Assembly: GCA_021838765.1 (NCBI GenBank)
Contig: JAKCCY010000004.1
Coordinates: 31,411 to 95,410 of the forward strand
Origin: Nitrospirota bacterium
GTDB taxonomy: Bacteria > Nitrospirota_A > Leptospirillia > Leptospirillales > Leptospirillaceae
Length of the DNA stretch: 64,000 nucleotides
Direction: 5' to 3'
This document shows, one piece after another, positions 49,520 to 58,767 of the stretch (positions are counted from its first letter, which is position 1; the number at the start of each line of letters is the position of its first letter). The notes under the pieces were generated by a model that saw only the letters and a list, made by a program, of their open reading frames with translations, did no database searches and had not been told where the DNA came from. A program made the position numbers and the translations under genes.

Positions 49520-49546
49520 TTAGCACTCACCCCTCATGAGTGATAA
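49520..49546. promoter_or_regulatory. CIRCE operator (HrcA binding site) of groESL
   Basis: TTAGCACTC, nine bases, then GAGTGATAA: one mismatch from the CIRCE consensus TTAGCACTC-N9-GAGTGCTAA. It lies between the promoter and groES, so HrcA repression is expected. HrcA is not encoded in the window. Confidence 0.85.
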
Positions 49547-49547
49547 T

Positions 49548-49576
49548 AGAATACCAGAGGTCCAATTCCTTTGCAA
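49548..49576 (-). promoter_or_regulatory. groESL promoter
   Basis: Minus-strand TTGCAA (49571-49576) and TATTCT (49548-49553) are 17 bp apart; the start point would fall within the CIRCE element, as in other HrcA-controlled operons. Confidence 0.6.
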
Positions 49577-49627
49577 GGGGAAATCCAGTGTGCCATACAT
49601 TCAGGCGATAAAATGGCCTTGAAATCA

Positions 49628-49666
49628 AAAAGGGGGAAGGAGATATCTATCCCCTTCCCCCTCAAA
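49628..49666 (-). terminator. Terminator after the C-terminal processing protease gene
   Basis: On the minus strand GGGGGAAGG and CCTTCCCCC arms with an AT-rich loop are followed by TTTTT. It separates the protease gene from groES. Confidence 0.7.
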
Positions 49667-49682
49667 AAAACACTCCACATGA

Positions 49683-50972
49683 CTAGCGCGAAGCCACCAG
49701 ATCCTTATCCAGAATACGTATAGCCGCCTGAACTTGGGTATCATCTTTCATTGGAATTCTCCCCATAGGAAGATGATACTGGACATTTGACTTGGGAATA
49801 TGGATTGTTGCTTCTGCTCCATCCGGATTCAGAAAGTGATGCTTCAGATCCACTTCTCTAGGCACCTTGATCGACTTCATTCCTTTTGGGATAACCTCTT
49901 TCACGATCACATCCGGGGTGATTCCATAATCCTGGATGGAACGTCCGGAAGGCGTAAAATAACGAGCTGTCGTGAGACGCAATGCAGATCCGTCAAACAA
50001 TGGCAAAATAGTCTGTACGGATCCTTTCCCGAAACTTTGGGTTCCTAGGATTGTTGCCCGATGATAGTCCTGAAGTGCTCCGGAAAGAATCTCCGCTGCA
50101 GAGGCAGACTCCGTATTTACAAGGACAACAATGGGGAAATGCTCAAAAGGTTTTTCATTTCTCGCATGGAATGCGTGAAACTGGCGACGTCCTTTCATCG
50201 AAACAACAACCTTGTGTTCCGGAAGGAAAAGAGAGGCCGAATCCACAGCATCATTCAACAATCCTCCAGGATTATTGCGGAGATCGATAATCAGGGCCTT
50301 CATTCCCTGGCTCCTCAATTCAACAATGGCCTTTCCCATATCGCGCGCATTGTTTTCGGAAAACTCCCTGTCGAGGATATAACCGATTGTCGGAGAGATC
50401 ATTTTTGCCTTGACTGTATGAATTTGAATCACTTCCCTGACAACGTTGAAATCCTTGGCTTCAAAAACACCTTTTCGGCGAATGGTCAAAGTCACCGCAG
50501 TACCGACACGGCCTCTCATCAAGTGAACAGATTGAGCCAATCCCAGCTTTTCGGTTGACAATCCGTTGACTTTGACAATTTGATCACCAGCCTTGATTCC
50601 GGCTCTCTCCGCCGGAGCATTGGGGATAGGTGACTGAACAATGATCTTTTTCCCTCTTGTGGTGATCTTGATCCCAACTCCCCCAAACTGTCCCTTCGTA
50701 TCAATTTCCAACTCGTGATATTCCTGGGGAGTCATGTATTCGGAATGAGGATCCAGCGAAGCGACCATACCCTTTATCGCTGATGTCAGGACAGGCTTGC
50801 CTGAAAGAGGGTCAACATAATCCTTTTGAATCAAGGAATAAACCATTGATAAGACTTTTAATGATTTATCCGTCCCTCCATCGGCAAAAACAGCGTGACC
50901 GACCCCACCAACAAGGATGCCAATTGCCAACACAAGAAAAACCCTACTGGTTTTCATGACCATCTTCCACAT
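49683..50972 (-). CDS. C-terminal processing serine protease (S41/CtpA family)
   Basis: Periplasmic protease of 429 aa with an N-terminal signal or anchor (about residues 10-30). A PDZ domain spans about 90-165 (GVGIKITTRGKKIIVQSPI). The S41 catalytic core has serine in TESASAAEILSG and lysine in QSFGKGSVQT. The family trims penicillin-binding proteins or lipoproteins and controls murein hydrolases. The ATG at 50957, with GGAAG upstream, is an alternative start. It lies after envC/ftsX on the same strand, a common grouping of division-linked genes. Confidence 0.92.
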   Translation of the reverse strand: MWKMVMKTSRVFLVLAIGILVGGVGHAVFADGGTDKSLKVLSMVYSLIQKDYVDPLSGKPVLTSAIKGMVASLDPHSEYMTPQEYHELEIDTKGQFGGVGIKITTRGKKIIVQSPIPNAPAERAGIKAGDQIVKVNGLSTEKLGLAQSVHLMRGRVGTAVTLTIRRKGVFEAKDFNVVREVIQIHTVKAKMISPTIGYILDREFSENNARDMGKAIVELRSQGMKALIIDLRNNPGGLLNDAVDSASLFLPEHKVVVSMKGRRQFHAFHARNEKPFEHFPIVVLVNTESASAAEILSGALQDYHRATILGTQSFGKGSVQTILPLFDGSALRLTTARYFTPSGRSIQDYGITPDVIVKEVIPKGMKSIKVPREVDLKHHFLNPDGAEATIHIPKSNVQYHLPMGRIPMKDDTQVQAAIRILDKDLVASR

Positions 50973-51237
50973 TTTCTATCACGATCCTTCTTTTACAGGG
51001 TTTCATGGTTTTCCCCATTTCTTGCTGCACCTCCAAATGACTCACCTGAGGTAATCCCATATTGACCTAAACAAATTCACTATGACCAAGGATCCAATGA
51101 TAGGTGACAATGAAGTCCTGATATAATAAGGACATCACAGAAGAAAAAGAGGAAAGTCCATTTCCGTACTCCAAAAACTGACTCTTTTCAGAGTATCACC
51201 CTATTCTCCAATCGGCAAGGGATTTAAGAAAAGAGTG
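50973..51237. other. Gap between envC-like gene and protease gene
   Basis: About 265 bp without a gene. It holds a short hairpin (ACTCT, TTTC, AGAGT at 51181-51194) which on the minus strand is followed by CAG and five T, a weak terminator for the envC-like gene. No clear promoter was found. Confidence 0.35.
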
Positions 51238-52473
51238 TTATCTTGAGAGATAAGGAACTGGATTAACAGGGTTACCACCATGTGTCAGTCCAAAAAATAA
51301 TGTATCTTTCCCATGTGACCCGCCACCTCCCGCATATCCAATGACAGCCCCTTTTGAAATGTTCTCTCCTTTCTTCACAGCGATTCGGCCTAAATGTCCG
51401 TAAAGAGAATAGATATGATTTCCATGATCAAGAATCACCATTTGTCCATATCCGGTATAGTGACGGGCAAAAATAACCTGTCCGTCACCAGAGGAGTGAA
51501 TGACCTCTCCTGGGTGGACACGAATATCCACACCATCATGAAAATGTCCAAAGCCTTCAACGATCTCTCCTCTAACTGGCCATTTGAGGCTTCCCGGCAG
51601 AAGATGAAGTCGTTTAATAGCATGAAAATGGGTTCGATAGTGGGATGAGATTGCTTCAAGATGCTGAATCAGGTGAAGTAAATGCCGTTTCTTGCGCTCG
51701 ATCCGGGTATCATCTTTCTTCAATCTCTTTTCCATTACAAGAAGATGCTTAAGCTCATTTCTCATCGAATTCATTTTGGATCTTTCTCTTGCCTCTTTTT
51801 TGATCGTCTTCTGTCTATCGGCCAAGAGACGTTTTTTTTTCATCCTCCACGAAGAAAGCTCATTAATAGAGCGAATCTCATTGCTCTTCTCGATAGCAAT
51901 CCTTTTGGAGAGTGTATTCTGACGGGAAGAGAGAGAAAGAAGGGCAATCTTGTAAAAGAGAGGGGAAGGTGCTTGGTCAAGCTCGATCAAATACCCCTTG
52001 AGCGCATCAGAGAGGTAGGCAAACCTGGTCTTTTCCAGTTGATTCCGATCAGACTCCAGTAAGAGTTTTTCGGAACTGATCTTGTTGTTGAAAAAGTCCA
52101 GCTTTCTATTCATTCGGATAAGATCGATCCTTGCATTTTCAATTTTGACATGCAAGTTCTCCTTATCCATTTTCAACTCCAATATCCGATACTTCAAATC
52201 CTGGCCTTTGGAACGGAATCGGATCTCCTTTCTGTGATTGCGAATCCACTCCTTTCTTAATCGATTGTATTCACTGCGATGTTGATGCAACTCTTCCTGC
52301 AGTTTTTTAATGGAATGATGAGACTCCGATGCCAGGGATGGCTGAACACAAGGAAAAACAAAAAAAGAAATTAGTGTGAGAGCAATACCCTGCGCCAAAA
52401 TTTTCCCAGCTGAAAAGACAACCACCCGAGCCCCCCGCCAATGACCGGAAAAGAAAAGAAAAAATAAACCCAC
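51238..52473 (-). CDS. envC: EnvC-like murein hydrolase activator (degenerate M23/LytM domain)
   Basis: Periplasmic coiled-coil plus LytM protein of up to 411 aa. A hydrophobic signal lies at about residues 25-48, coiled coil at about 55-270, and the M23-like domain at about 300-411. The first metal motif HxxxD survives (FHDGVD), and YGHLG is present, but the usual HLHFE-type segment reads DTLFFGLTHGG without the histidine pair. This suggests an activator of amidases rather than an enzyme. The frame overlaps ftsX by 103 nt, and a downstream GTG or TTG start is possible. Confidence 0.85.
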   Translation of the reverse strand: MGLFFLFFSGHWRGARVVVFSAGKILAQGIALTLISFFVFPCVQPSLASESHHSIKKLQEELHQHRSEYNRLRKEWIRNHRKEIRFRSKGQDLKYRILELKMDKENLHVKIENARIDLIRMNRKLDFFNNKISSEKLLLESDRNQLEKTRFAYLSDALKGYLIELDQAPSPLFYKIALLSLSSRQNTLSKRIAIEKSNEIRSINELSSWRMKKKRLLADRQKTIKKEARERSKMNSMRNELKHLLVMEKRLKKDDTRIERKKRHLLHLIQHLEAISSHYRTHFHAIKRLHLLPGSLKWPVRGEIVEGFGHFHDGVDIRVHPGEVIHSSGDGQVIFARHYTGYGQMVILDHGNHIYSLYGHLGRIAVKKGENISKGAVIGYAGGGGSHGKDTLFFGLTHGGNPVNPVPYLSR

Positions 52474-53237
52474 TTAGAATGGATTCCAAGCTGAGAGGAT
52501 GCAAGGAATGGATCCAGAGAGGGACTATAAAGAGCCGGGTGAGCCAGAAAAAGAAGAATACATGCTCCCAAGGCAGCAAAAAAACCCAAACGAAAACCTT
52601 CTCGGTTAAACGAGAAAGAAGAAGGATCCGATTGTTTCCAAAAAGAATTTCCAGAAGGATCCACTGCACCGGCATCCTTCTCGGTAACACCCCCCAAAAA
52701 ACTCCAAAAAAGGATCAGCATCAAGACCACAAGTCCTAATAGCATGAGTCCAGAGCGTTTAAGATGAATCATTAAAAGGTCTAATGAGTCAAGTTTTTCC
52801 GCCCAAGGCAAATTGTCTTCAACAAGAAGCACATGTCTATTTCCAGAAAGAATTTTGTGAATGGAAAGGGCTTGATCAGCCAGTGTCACCCTCTCTCCCC
52901 TATTGTTTTTTCCCATTGAAAGAGTCAGAAGGATCATCTTTTTAGTTGTTCCAGAGATCGGATCACTTATTGAAGGCTGTGCGAACTGATTCACTTCATC
53001 CAGAGAAAGGGGTTTGATATTGGTCGTGATAAAAGATAGCTGACCAAAAATCTTTTGATAGTCCGAATTCGAGATCTTCTGATCTAGAACAACAACCATA
53101 TGAGTATTCTCAAGAGAAGATGTCCTGATTTGTTCGACCATCAGAAAAGAAGAAATCATCCATAAGAAAACGCAAAAGAGCAATGAAAAAAAGGTAATTG
53201 AAACAAATTGTCTGAAAAAAGAATAAGAACGGATCAT
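52371..53237 (-). CDS. ftsX: Cell-division protein FtsX
   Basis: Permease-like subunit of 288 aa with four membrane helices (about residues 12-32, 162-182, 215-233, 255-275) and an external domain between the first two, the FtsX layout. It transmits a signal to EnvC, encoded immediately after it. The partner ATPase FtsE, usually encoded just upstream, is absent; rnhB precedes instead. TAGGGGG precedes the ATG. Confidence 0.82.
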   Translation of the reverse strand: MIRSYSFFRQFVSITFFSLLFCVFLWMISSFLMVEQIRTSSLENTHMVVVLDQKISNSDYQKIFGQLSFITTNIKPLSLDEVNQFAQPSISDPISGTTKKMILLTLSMGKNNRGERVTLADQALSIHKILSGNRHVLLVEDNLPWAEKLDSLDLLMIHLKRSGLMLLGLVVLMLILFWSFLGGVTEKDAGAVDPSGNSFWKQSDPSSFSFNREGFRLGFFAALGACILLFLAHPALYSPSLDPFLASSQLGIHSKWVYFFFSFPVIGGGLGWLSFQLGKFWRRVLLSH

Positions 53238-53366
53238 CCCCCTAAATCTCCATTTGATAAGATTAAAGGGGTTATAATATGAGGACGGCTGTCATCGGAA
53301 AGGATCTTCAAACGGAAATTCCCTCTCAAGGAATGCGGGATACGCACAAGAAAGACGCAAGGATCT

Positions 53367-54020
53367 TCATTTGGGAGTCAGAAACGTTTTGGAAAATGTT
53401 TTACGATGCAAGCGAGTGAGCCCATTCTTCTTCATTTGATCCCTGTGCTCGGCAGTGCCGTAACCTTTATTTTTTGAAAAGCCGTAACCAGGAAATAAAG
53501 AGTCCATTTCATTCATCAATTGGTCGCGGGTGACCTTTGCCATTATGGAAGCTGCGGCAATCGACAGCACCAGTCGATCTCCGCCAACAATGGACTTCTG
53601 CTTCATATTTTCATAAGGAGTACCTGAAAAATAGCGGGAGGGGATAGATTCATTTCCATCGACAAGAAGAATGTCAGGGGCCTCTTTTAAGGAAAGGATC
53701 GCCCTCTTCATGGCCAGGAATGTTCCTTCTCTGATATTCATCGAGTCAATTTCTGCAACCGAAGCTTCACCAAAAGTACAACTGGGAGCCCAACGATCAA
53801 GATACTTGAAAATGCGCTCCCGAGCCGACGGTGTCAAGACTTTTGAATCAGTAATACCAAGGCCTAAAAAATCCTGTACGGAAGGGGTCAAGACCACACA
53901 CGAGACGACAACTGGACCAGCGATAGCCCCCCGACCAACCTCATCAACTGCTGCTATTCTGAAACAGCCTTGAGCTAAAAGAGATTGTTCAAGTGAGCCA
54001 TCGGGTCGCTTATGTGGCAA
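53367..54020 (-). CDS. rnhB: Ribonuclease HII
   Basis: Removes RNA from RNA-DNA hybrids. At 217 aa it shows the catalytic motif AVDEVGRGAIAGPVV (Asp-Glu), LGITDSKVLTPSARE, the aspartate in ILLVDGNE and KVTRDQLM. It starts with TTG after AAAGGAT, 4 nt past rplS. The rplS-rnhB order is widespread. Confidence 0.94.
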   Translation of the reverse strand: MPHKRPDGSLEQSLLAQGCFRIAAVDEVGRGAIAGPVVVSCVVLTPSVQDFLGLGITDSKVLTPSARERIFKYLDRWAPSCTFGEASVAEIDSMNIREGTFLAMKRAILSLKEAPDILLVDGNESIPSRYFSGTPYENMKQKSIVGGDRLVLSIAAASIMAKVTRDQLMNEMDSLFPGYGFSKNKGYGTAEHRDQMKKNGLTRLHRKTFSKTFLTPK

Positions 54021-54024
54021 AAAA

Positions 54025-54387
54025 CTATCCTTTGGGCTCTCTTCGGGTCTCGACTTCTTTCAGCCTGGCAGCCTTCCCTTTCTTCGTTCTCAAGAAGTAC
54101 AACTTTGCCCGTCTTACCTTACCAACCCTGATCCGCTCGATTTTAATGATCTGGGGAGAGTGAAGAGGGAAAATACGTTCAACGCCGACACCGAAAGAAA
54201 TCTTTCTGACAGTCATCATCGAGCGGGTGCCTCCCCCCCTTAATGCGATGACAACGCCCTCAAAAACCTGAATACGCTCTTTTTCACCTTCCACAATTTT
54301 CAAATGAACCCTGACGGTCTCCCCGATTCTTGCTTCCGGTGGATTTTCTTTCATATAGAGCTGCTCAACTTGATCAATGACATTCAT
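54025..54387 (-). CDS. rplS: 50S ribosomal protein L19
   Basis: At 120 aa it has usual length from the ATG at 54387; the much longer open frame upstream is non-coding. It begins [14 protein letters not shown] and contains [20 protein letters not shown] and [11 protein letters not shown]. The start overlaps the end of trmD by 14 nt. AAAGGAT lies 8 nt upstream. Confidence 0.95.
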   Translation of the reverse strand: MNVIDQVEQLYMKENPPEARIGETVRVHLKIVEGEKERIQVFEGVVIALRGGGTRSMMTVRKISFGVGVERIFPLHSPQIIKIERIRVGKVRRAKLYFLRTKKGKAARLKEVETRREPKG

Positions 54388-55165
54388 TACGTTCAATCCT
54401 TTCTTGTTGTTCTTGAGGGGCAACAGCCATTTCTGATTTTTTTCTGGAAATGGCCCGGAGATCCGGGCGAACCCGATCTCTCTTTTCACGTGCTTTTTCA
54501 GAGCGATACTGCTGGATCCGAAGATGATGCCCTGAAAGAAGGACTTCGGGAACAGCCAACCCCTCATAATCCGGGGGGCGCGTATACTGTGGAAAATCAA
54601 AATCTTCAGAAGCAGAAAATGTTTCTGTCATCACAGATTGATGGTCAGAGAGAACACCCGGAATCAATCTTACCACAGCGTCAATCATGGCAAGTGCCGG
54701 AATTTCTCCTCCGGTTAAAACATAATCTCCGATGGTCCACTCTTCAAACGGGTGTGCCAACAATACCCGTTCGTCAATTCCTTCATAGTGGCCGCACAAA
54801 AAAAGAACCGGACGAGGATCCTCTGCCCAACTCCATGCAACAGATTGATTAAAGATCTGTCCCTGAGGGGACGGATATACAAGTCTCACACTTCCTGGCG
54901 GAGATGGGTCAAAACCCGTTAGAGCCGAAGAGGCCGCTCTTATCGCCCGAAAAATGGGATCCGGACGAAGAATCATTCCAGAACCACCGCCATAGGGGTA
55001 GTCATCGGTTGAGCGATAACGTCCAGTACCAAAATCCCGCAAGTTCCACATCCGGTACTCAGCAAGATTTTTTTCCCTGGCCCTTTTCAAAATACTGAAA
55101 TCAAGCATTCCAGCCAGAGCATCGGGGAAAAGGGTAATCAGGCCGAAGGATCTAGGACTTTCCAT
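54374..55165 (-). CDS. trmD: tRNA (guanine-N1)-methyltransferase
   Basis: Methylates G37 of tRNAs with AdoMet. At 263 aa it shows the knotted SPOUT fold motifs [40 protein letters not shown] and [16 protein letters not shown]. It is preceded by rimM (28-nt overlap) and followed by rplS. Confidence 0.95.
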   Translation of the reverse strand: MESPRSFGLITLFPDALAGMLDFSILKRAREKNLAEYRMWNLRDFGTGRYRSTDDYPYGGGSGMILRPDPIFRAIRAASSALTGFDPSPPGSVRLVYPSPQGQIFNQSVAWSWAEDPRPVLFLCGHYEGIDERVLLAHPFEEWTIGDYVLTGGEIPALAMIDAVVRLIPGVLSDHQSVMTETFSASEDFDFPQYTRPPDYEGLAVPEVLLSGHHLRIQQYRSEKAREKRDRVRPDLRAISRKKSEMAVAPQEQQERIERNECH

Positions 55166-55688
55166 CGAACATGAACCTCCCGGGCGTTTCGGTCAACAAG
55201 CGGGACCAGCGGTTCAACAAATGGAACCAACACTTCTACTCCATTTGAATCCACCGACAGGATATCCTGACCAGGACGCTCATAAAACCCCGAGACAACC
55301 CCAACAGACTGTCCGGAATCAATGTCGATAACAGACATTCCTTCCAGATCGGAAATCAGGTAAACATTTTCATCCGTAGGAACCCAAGGAAGCGCGTTGC
55401 CCAAACAAATAGCCCAACCTGAACGTTCCTTGGCTGACTCTGGGGAATCAATCCCTTCCAGACTGAGAAGAAGCGAGTCCTTCCCTTCCGTCTTTTTGCA
55501 TTCAAGAAGCTTGCGCGGCTCAATCGCTCCAAGCGGCGACTTAAGAACGAACGTGGCGCCGAGATCTTTTAAAAAGCGATTTGGATTATCACTTAATAAA
55601 TGTGCAAAAAAAAACCTTTCAGCCCCCAAGATCGACCGACCTTCGCAACAACAAGCGTAGTATCCAGAGATTCAACCTTGTTGTCCAA
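55138..55688 (-). CDS. rimM: Ribosome maturation factor RimM, split by a frame break at a T9 run
   Basis: RimM helps mature the 30S subunit. The open frame 55138-55629 lacks the family N-terminus. The missing part is found one frame away: from a TTG at 55688, preceded by GGGAGGTGATTC, the frame reads TTLVVAKVGRSWGLKGFF, exactly the RimM start. The two frames join at nine T (minus strand, 55606-55614). The heptamer T TTT TTT in the zero frame would allow -1 slippage, giving a 183-residue RimM. Programmed slippage, a one-base deletion or a read error are all possible. The gene lies 33 nt after rpsP. Confidence 0.85.
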
Positions 55689-55721
55689 GAATCACCTCCC
55701 GAAAAGATCAGGCAAAACCTA

Positions 55722-55958
55722 TTATGGTTTTGCCTTACGGATAAGACGAGCCACTGTATCTGTTGGCATTGCTCCCTTTTGGAGCCATGACTCAAGCTTC
55801 TCGGTTTTAAAAGTCACCTGATCATTGTCTCTTGGAGAGTAAGCTCCGACAATATCCAGAAAGCGACCATCTCTGGGGCACCGGGAATCAGCAACAACAA
55901 TGCGATAGACAGGGCTCTTTTTTCTTCCAAGTCGGGAAAGACGAATTCTTACTGACAA
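55722..55958 (-). CDS. rpsP: 30S ribosomal protein S16
   Basis: At 78 aa it has the S16 N-terminus SVRIRLSRLGRKKSPVYRIVVADSR followed by ERDGxxxD-type DGRFLDIVGAYSP. It starts with TTG after AAGGAG (6-nt spacing). It lies between ffh and rimM; the KH-domain gene often found here is missing. Confidence 0.94.
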   Translation of the reverse strand: MSVRIRLSRLGRKKSPVYRIVVADSRCPRDGRFLDIVGAYSPRDNDQVTFKTEKLESWLQKGAMPTDTVARLIRKAKP

Positions 55959-56006
55959 AATAATCTCCTTAGCTTAAATTGAATATCCAAAAGCCTCTCC
56001 TTATGA

Positions 56007-57341
56007 CTAAAAGGGAAGCATCGAACGCAAGGCTCTTTTACCATTTGGCTTAAGGGCTGTGCGCATCATTTTTCTCACTTGTTCGAACTGACGCAATACC
56101 TGATTGACCACTTGCACAGTTGTGCCCGAACCGGAAGCAATTCTTCTTCTTCGGCTCCCATCAATAATCTCGGGAGAATTCCTTTCTTTCTTGGTCATGG
56201 ACAAGATAACGGCTTCGGTCCTCTTCATCTCTTTCTCAACCACACCCATGTCCAGCTTATCCTTGACACTTGATGCACCAGGAATCATCGATAATATATC
56301 ATTAACAGATCCCATTTTTCGCATCGTGCGGATCTGATCCAGAAAATCATCAAACGTGATCTGGTTTTTCGTAACCCGATTGACCATTTTCTCAGCATCT
56401 TCTTTGGTAACTGCATGCTGAGCCTTTTCAATAAGGGTCTGGATATCTCCCATTCCGATAATTCTGGAAGCGACCCTGTCCGGATAGAATGGTTCCAGTC
56501 TATCCGTCTTTTCTCCCGTACCAATGAACTTGATTGGCTTTCCAAGGACGCTTCGAATTGACAAGATTGCACCAGCTCTTGCGTCACCATCAAGTTTGGT
56601 GAAGATCAATCCATCAAGGCCAATCTTCTGGTCAAATGCCTGTGCAACTCGAACAGATTCCTGACCGGTCATTGCGTCAAGAACAAGGAGGGACTCTTTT
56701 GGGTTGTAAAGAGCCTTCAGTTCTTTAAGCTCTTGCATAAGATCTTCATCGATCGAAAGCCGCCCTGCAGTATCGATGATGACAACCTCGTGCATACCTT
56801 CAATCCACCGGCGCCGGACATCCGGATACATATCCTTTGGCCTTGTGACATTCTCCTTTGGCAAAACAACAGGAACACCAACCTGCTCGCCCAACACCTT
56901 CAGCTGTTCGACAGCTGCGAGACGTTGGAGATCCGATGCCACCATCAGGACACGTTTTCCCGATTGTCGGAAATGATATGCAAGCTTCGCAACGGTTGTG
57001 GTTTTACCGGAACCTTGCAGTCCCATCAGGAAGATAATTGTGGGGGGCTTTGAGGAGAGCTGTATATTTGACTTATTCTCTCCAAGAATCCGGACAATCT
57101 CAAGGTAGAGCTCCTTCAAAACCGTCTCGACAGGAGTCATTGCTTTTGCAATCTCTGCGCCGACTAACTTCTGGCGCAATGCATCGACAAGCTTTGTGAC
57201 AACGTCAAGTGTCACATCGGCTTCGAGAAGAGCTATCCGGATCTCCTGAAGTGTTTCCGCAACCTGAGATTCAGTCAGAAGACCTTTTCCGGTGATTTTT
57301 CTCAGAATTTGATCAAAACGCTGCGACAATCCTTCAAACAT
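56007..57341 (-). CDS. ffh: Signal recognition particle GTPase Ffh
   Basis: Targets membrane proteins to FtsY and SecYEG. At 444 aa it has an N domain, a GTPase P-loop GLQGSGKTTTVAKLA, DTAGRLSID, TKLDGDARAGA and a C-terminal methionine-rich M domain (about residues 325-435). The start overlaps the IHF/HU stop (ATGA). The SRP RNA was not found in the window. Confidence 0.96.
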   Translation of the reverse strand: MFEGLSQRFDQILRKITGKGLLTESQVAETLQEIRIALLEADVTLDVVTKLVDALRQKLVGAEIAKAMTPVETVLKELYLEIVRILGENKSNIQLSSKPPTIIFLMGLQGSGKTTTVAKLAYHFRQSGKRVLMVASDLQRLAAVEQLKVLGEQVGVPVVLPKENVTRPKDMYPDVRRRWIEGMHEVVIIDTAGRLSIDEDLMQELKELKALYNPKESLLVLDAMTGQESVRVAQAFDQKIGLDGLIFTKLDGDARAGAILSIRSVLGKPIKFIGTGEKTDRLEPFYPDRVASRIIGMGDIQTLIEKAQHAVTKEDAEKMVNRVTKNQITFDDFLDQIRTMRKMGSVNDILSMIPGASSVKDKLDMGVVEKEMKRTEAVILSMTKKERNSPEIIDGSRRRRIASGSGTTVQVVNQVLRQFEQVRKMMRTALKPNGKRALRSMLPF

Positions 57342-57637
57342 CAGATTGTTCTTTTTGTAAGATTTTTCATTCTGGCCTTCAAAACTTTTCCTTGACGGAA
57401 AACAAGACTACGACGAGAACCGACCTGGACAGAAGCCCCTGTTCTTGGGTTCCTCGCTATTCTGGCTTTCCTGTGATGAACCTCAAAAACGCCAAATCGC
57501 CGAAACTCCAGATTTTCAGCTTCATTAAGGCCTTTCTTCATTCCTTCAACAAAAAGCAGGATCAACCTCCTTGCTTCAGGGATTGAAATACCAGGCATCT
57601 CTTCTGCGATTCTTCGAATTAAATCGTCTCTCGTCAT
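57341..57637 (-). CDS. IHF/HU-family DNA-bending protein
   Basis: At 98 aa it has the HU/IHF helical base and beta-arm, with FRRFGVFEVHHRKARIARNP and the proline at the arm tip (ARNPRTG). It is more IHF-like by its extended N- and C-termini, but alpha or beta cannot be assigned. It is coupled to ffh by overlap. Confidence 0.88.
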   Translation of the reverse strand: MTRDDLIRRIAEEMPGISIPEARRLILLFVEGMKKGLNEAENLEFRRFGVFEVHHRKARIARNPRTGASVQVGSRRSLVFRQGKVLKARMKNLTKRTI

Positions 57638-57678
57638 GGATCCTCCTAATCAGTAAGAAAAATCACGAATGAGGAATT

Positions 57679-58569
57679 TCAAAAACCTCGGCCGGGCATG
57701 ATCGCCCAAAAACCACCGGAACCACCGGTTACGCCTGTCAAATAAGAGGACATCTTCGAGGAAAAAAGCGAATCCAAAAAAGTCTTTTTTGGAAACTCCT
57801 TCAACTCAGGTGTTCCAGAAAGATGAGCCATCTGCTGGGCTTTCGAAACGGCATCCCTATAATCACCCAAACCATCAACGAGATGAAGACCCAACGCCAT
57901 TTTCCCAGTAAAAACCCGTCCATCTGCCAAGGGTTTCAGTGTTTCAACCGGTATTTTTCTGCCCTTTGAAACATCATGTATAAACTGGGCATGAATATTT
58001 GCCAAAAGAGTTTGCATGTATTCCTGTTCAGCAGGAGTCATCGGGCGAAATGGAGATCCGGCATCCTTCATTGCTCCAGCCTTCAGCACTTCGCTCTTGA
58101 TGCCAATCTTGTCCAAAAGATCCTTAAATTCTGCAAGCTCCATGATGACACCAATCGACCCAGTCAGGGAACCAGGGCTCGCCATGATATAGTCCGTACC
58201 TGAGGCGATATAGTAAGCACCTGATGCTCCAAGTGTTCCGATAGATGAAATAACAGGCTTTCCTTTTGCCCGAATCTTTCCAACTTCTTCATAAATATCC
58301 TGGGACGGAACAACCGCACCACCGGGACTATTTATTCTCAGAATGATGGCCTTGATGGATGGATCCCCATCGAGAGCTCTTAACTGACGGATCGTTTCAG
58401 CGGATGATACAATAACCCCTGAAATTCTGACAACTCCAATCCGCGCTCCCCCAATCAGAGGGATACTCTTTCCCATATAAGATGCCATCTGAGCCAAAAG
58501 ATATACCGAGGCAGTCACAATGATCAACACAAAGATGTATTTGAAGAACTTACCGAGTCTCATCATCAT
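57679..58569 (-). CDS. sppA: Signal peptide peptidase SppA, short form
   Basis: Membrane-anchored serine protease of 296 aa with one N-terminal helix (about residues 9-28) and one S49 domain. Catalytic serine is expected in the SPGSLTGSIGV region and lysine in LKAGAMKDAGSPFR. It degrades leftover signal peptides in the membrane. It lies between rpsA and the IHF/HU gene. Confidence 0.9.
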   Translation of the reverse strand: MMMRLGKFFKYIFVLIIVTASVYLLAQMASYMGKSIPLIGGARIGVVRISGVIVSSAETIRQLRALDGDPSIKAIILRINSPGGAVVPSQDIYEEVGKIRAKGKPVISSIGTLGASGAYYIASGTDYIMASPGSLTGSIGVIMELAEFKDLLDKIGIKSEVLKAGAMKDAGSPFRPMTPAEQEYMQTLLANIHAQFIHDVSKGRKIPVETLKPLADGRVFTGKMALGLHLVDGLGDYRDAVSKAQQMAHLSGTPELKEFPKKTFLDSLFSSKMSSYLTGVTGGSGGFWAIMPGRGF

Positions 58570-58711
58570 ATTTTATCCCGAACGGAAGGGATCCCGCTCA
58601 AAGGCAAGCCTTTCTAAAAAGTTGCTGACAGTCCGATGAGTGAAAACATGATTCCAAGAAGGCGAGTATTTATCATAGCGAACCAAGAGGCAAGAATATA
58701 CATCCCAAGAC

Positions 58712-58746
58712 AAAAAAATTCGTGGCCAGCCTAAGCTAGCCACGAA
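58712..58746 (-). terminator. rpsA terminator
   Basis: On the minus strand TTCGTGGCTAGC and GCTGGCCACGAA form a 12-bp stem with one U-G wobble and a TTAG loop, followed by seven T. It is 22 nt after the rpsA stop. Confidence 0.85.
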
Positions 58747-58767
58747 CAAGATCTTTTTTGTCGTAAT

